DNA from: Haloterrigena sp. KLK7
GTDB lineage: Archaea > Halobacteriota > Halobacteria > Halobacteriales > Natrialbaceae
DNA: 64,000 nt
Direction: 5' to 3'
NCBI RefSeq assembly: GCF_037914945.1
Contig: NZ_CP149787.1
Coordinates: 744,001 to 808,000 of the forward strand
Under the pieces are notes generated by a model. It was not told the DNA's origin. It saw nothing but the letters and a program-made list of their open reading frames with translations, and did no database searches. Made by a program: the position numbers and the translations under genes. Position 1 is the first letter of the stretch. Each line of letters begins with the position of its first letter. This document shows, piece after piece, positions 61,999 to 64,000 of this stretch.

Positions 61999-62690
61999 AT
62001 GAGCGACGATATTCTCTCGGCGGCGTTCTCCGTCCCGAAAGGCGGCATCGCAAAGACAACCAGCGCTGGGCATATGGCCGTCTCGGGACTCCACGATCAC
62101 AATCTCAATACGATCTTGATTGATCTTGCTGGCACGCAGAACGCTCTCGCCACTCAGTTCGGACTCAAAGACGAGGTTGCGGATCCAGATATCCCGATAT
62201 CGATCGTCTTCAGTGACAAGTGGGATTCGCTTCGGGACAACGCCGACGAGGTCGTCGACCGGATGGTCTATGAGACCGCTGAAGGCGTCGACCTCATTCC
62301 CGCGGACGACAGCCTTTCCGCGGAGGACAACGATCTCGTGAACGTCCCCCTCGAGGATCGGTATGATCGACTCGCATCGTTCATCGACGTGGAGATCACA
62401 CCGCGATACGACCTCGTGCTATTCGACCTTCCGGGGAAGGGGACAATATCACGATTAGCGGCCTCCACGCCGCGGAAAACGTGATCGCACCGCTGAAACC
62501 CGGCGCGTTCGAACGGTCACAATTGGAGAACCTCGAAGGAGAACTCGAGACGATCGCCGCCGACGACGACCACGATGCCGAACCGGAACTTCAGCTCGTG
62601 TTCGCGCGATGGTTGATCAGACGACGAACCTCTCGAGTGAGTTCGTTGACCGACTCGAAGAAGACTATCCGGGAATATTTCGAGCACTGT
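61999..62690 (+). pseudogene. ParA-type ATPase, frameshifted
   Basis: The first frame (61999-62484) starts MSDDILSAAFSVPKGGIAKT with Walker A KGGIAKTTSAGH and ends LVLFDLPGKG. In the +2 frame it continues DNITISGLHAAENVIAPLKP, GAFERSQLENLEGELETIAA to LQLVFA, and a third frame resumes MVDQTTNLSSEFVDRLEEDY. The joins near 62438 (a G-run) and 62606 imply two frameshifts. ParA segregates plasmids or chromosomes. The end is lost at an AT-rich junction near 62700. Sequencing error in the G-run could mimic one of the shifts. Confidence 0.75.
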
Positions 62691-62691
62691 A

Positions 62692-62898
62692 CTATGGAGT
62701 CATGTCCTTAAATATAATATAAGCGCCAGCCATCAAAATGAAATATGAAAGTATTCCTCCGAGAAGGAATAATAAAAAATCTGTTGAAATATTAATACTG
62801 ATTATGCCAAGGGTATTGAATGTATATGTGAAAAATGGAATGCCAAAAAATAACGCACTGAACATCGCACCTAGCTTTTTAAAATCCTCTTTCTCCAT
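62692..62898 (-). CDS. AT-rich small membrane protein (68 aa)
   Basis: The frame begins MEKEDFKKLGAMFSALFFGI, with two helices (about 10-28 and 39-63, e.g. FLLFLLGGILSYFILMAGAY) and ends YIIFKDMTP. Codons are unusually AT-rich, like those of the orphan gene at 33965, and unlike the surrounding sequence. It overlaps the lost 3' end of the ParA relic, suggesting insertion. Origin and function are unknown. Confidence 0.55.
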   Translation of the reverse strand: MEKEDFKKLGAMFSALFFGIPFFTYTFNTLGIISINISTDFLLFLLGGILSYFILMAGAYIIFKDMTP

Positions 62899-62986
62899 AT
62901 ATCCTGTATGGATTGAATAATATTAAAAGTTTTGACCAAATTTAGCTAATGATTGTAATCGTCGGGATGAAATTTACCTTGCTTTA

Positions 62987-63298
62987 GTGGAATTAGCAGT
63001 CTATCCATGCCTAAAGCCTGCGACGCCGCGATCTCTTCGAGCGGGCGCTCGGGTAGGTCGTCTGCAGCTCGAGAACGAGTACAAGAGCATCAAGAACGAC
63101 TTCTTGGCAGAGACCTCCTCGAAAGATTACCAAGTGCGGTTGTTCTACTTCGTGTTCGCGGTGCTGCTGCACAATATCTGGCGGCTCACCGATTTTCTGT
63201 TGAAGGCTGGTGTCGGTGGTGAGATCGATTATGCGCCGGTTCTGACGGCTGGTGAATGTGTCGAGTTGGTTTGCTCACCACTACTCCCACCCGACTAG
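62987..63298 (+). mobile_element. Transposase C-terminal fragment (IS4-superfamily, ISH-like)
   Basis: The segment LQLENEYKSIKNDFLAETSS and RLFYFVFAVLLHNIWRLTDF with YAPVLTAGECVELVCSPL resembles the C-terminal part of haloarchaeal IS4-type transposases, in which E of the YxxENEYK region belongs to the DDE site. The N-terminal half is absent; the upstream part of the frame (PATPRSLRAGARVG) is out-of-context. The natural end is at PPD. No terminal inverted repeats are recognised. It is therefore a remnant, not an active element. Confidence 0.7.
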
Positions 63299-63728
63299 CG
63301 CTCTACACCAGCTCGGACTGCCTGTTGTGAGTGGCGACACTCTGCGAGTGGTCGAATTTTTGGCTGTTTTCGCGTATTCGATGGCGTCTCACCGAGAACG
63401 GTGGTTGATGCGACACCGATGTGGCCGTCCGAACCACGAAAAGCCCTAGAAAAGCACAAAAATAACCCATCCCCCGAAACTCTGACGGTAACAATCAGCG
63501 ACTCGTGGCCGAACTACTACCGGCGGTTTCAGCAGCCTCGATCGGTCACTCGAGACGAAACCCGGTTGGCACCGCCGCGAACGGGGACCAACGCCCCTTC
63601 GTGGACGGATCCAACGAACAATTAGCGGTCCGCGGCCGCGAGGAACGACGGATTTCGATCGGCGTCATGGCCGATTGCGGAGCGATACGCCGTCCATAAT
63701 AATACCGGCCGTCGGTGGTCATGGGGGT
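63299..63728. other. Spacer after the IS fragment
   Basis: No gene is seen; frames here do not match the transposase and are out of the haloarchaeal profile. CATAATAATACC at 63695-63706 is the TATA box for the gene at 63729. Confidence 0.4.
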
Positions 63729-64000
63729 ATGAGCGCCCAGCCGCGGATGTCGCCCGAGGATCTCGACGACGAACTGGAACGGACGGTCTACGAGTACGTC
63801 GAACGAAACGGGGCCGTCGAGCCGGCCGAACTGGCGCGCGCGATCCGCATCGAATCGGGAACGACCCACTCGAAACCGGCCCGATCCGGCACCTACACCG
63901 AATCGGTCTGCCCGCCCGCCGAGGACCTCGAGTCCTGCATCGAGAGACTCACGGACCGGGGGTACCTGACCGAAACCGACGGGAAGGTCCGCCTCGCGCT
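63729..64000 (+). CDS. Winged-helix-like haloarchaeal protein, 5' part
   Basis: The gene starts MSAQPRMSPEDLDDELERTV and runs past the window end, so only about 90 residues are seen. YEYVERNGAVEPAELARAIR looks like a winged-helix start, then comes a linker (THSKPARSGTYTESVCPPAE) and LESCIERLTDRGYLTETDGK, which would be the recognition and wing part. A TATA box at 63695-63706 is 23-34 nt upstream. The overall protein is unknown. Confidence 0.65.
   Translation, partial: MSAQPRMSPEDLDDELERTVYEYVERNGAVEPAELARAIRIESGTTHSKPARSGTYTESVCPPAEDLESCIERLTDRGYLTETDGKVRLA

Noticed and set aside
1-64000. CRISPR array or large tandem-repeat arrays
   Set aside because: No regularly spaced direct repeats of 25-40 nt with unique spacers were seen; the only regular repeats are the coding modules at 46190-46921.

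Overview
The window is chromosomal DNA from a halophilic archaeon (Halobacteria). The evidence is very GC-rich coding sequence, strongly acidic proteins, leaderless genes with TATA boxes about 25-30 nt before the start, and families typical of haloarchaea (HTH-10 activators, HalOD1, archaeosine enzymes, TrmY, DpsA, small zinc-finger proteins). The mix fits the Natrialbaceae (Natrinema/Haloterrigena-like), but genus is a guess. Genes are dense and on both strands.

Layout. 0-5 kb: a cut prenyltransferase-like gene, two micro membrane proteins, a phosphatase/sulfatase-like + methyltransferase pair, and an MDR oxidoreductase. 5.2-8 kb: an ABC exporter operon (permease, ATPase, membrane protein, winged-helix regulator) behind a palindromic operator. 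8-13 kb: MoaB and cyclo-ligase-like genes, then the nucleotide operon pyrG-guaAb. 13-21 kb: housekeeping genes (aIF2/5B, PRC-barrel, Nob1, CPBP protease, Pgi). 21-30.5 kb: TrmB-like regulator, receiver protein, SecF-SecD, Na/Ca exchanger, RNase HII and Pus10. 30.7-38.8 kb: HtrA lipoprotein, TrmY, tRNA-Pro, an AT-rich orphan gene beside the tRNA, a TPP enzyme with a divergent Lrp, and small proteins.

38.9-47.4 kb is a surface/secreted-protein region: a Tat lipoprotein, a deacetylase-like lipoprotein without its usual metal ligands, a DUF4397 protein, and two paralogous hyper-sequon secreted proteins. These two carry the same 24-nt promoter element at the same distance from their start codons, and one has an expanded 100-residue repeat. 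This pair is the best candidate for an undescribed system in the window.

47.7-53.1 kb holds both archaeosine enzymes (TgtA and ArcS), with HalOD1, Lrp and TRAM genes between. 53-57 kb has zinc micro-proteins, PanE, a formyltransferase-fold protein, and an iron module: a DtxR-type regulator behind a near-perfect DtxR box, next to dpsA. 57-59.6 kb carries two overlapping response-regulator genes and the frameshifted remains of a histidine kinase. 59.9-63.3 kb looks like a decayed plasmid or integrated element (Orc1/Cdc6, frameshifted ParA, AT-rich ORF, transposase fragment). The window ends inside a small winged-helix-like gene.

All calls rest on reading the sequence and recalled family features; no database search was run.
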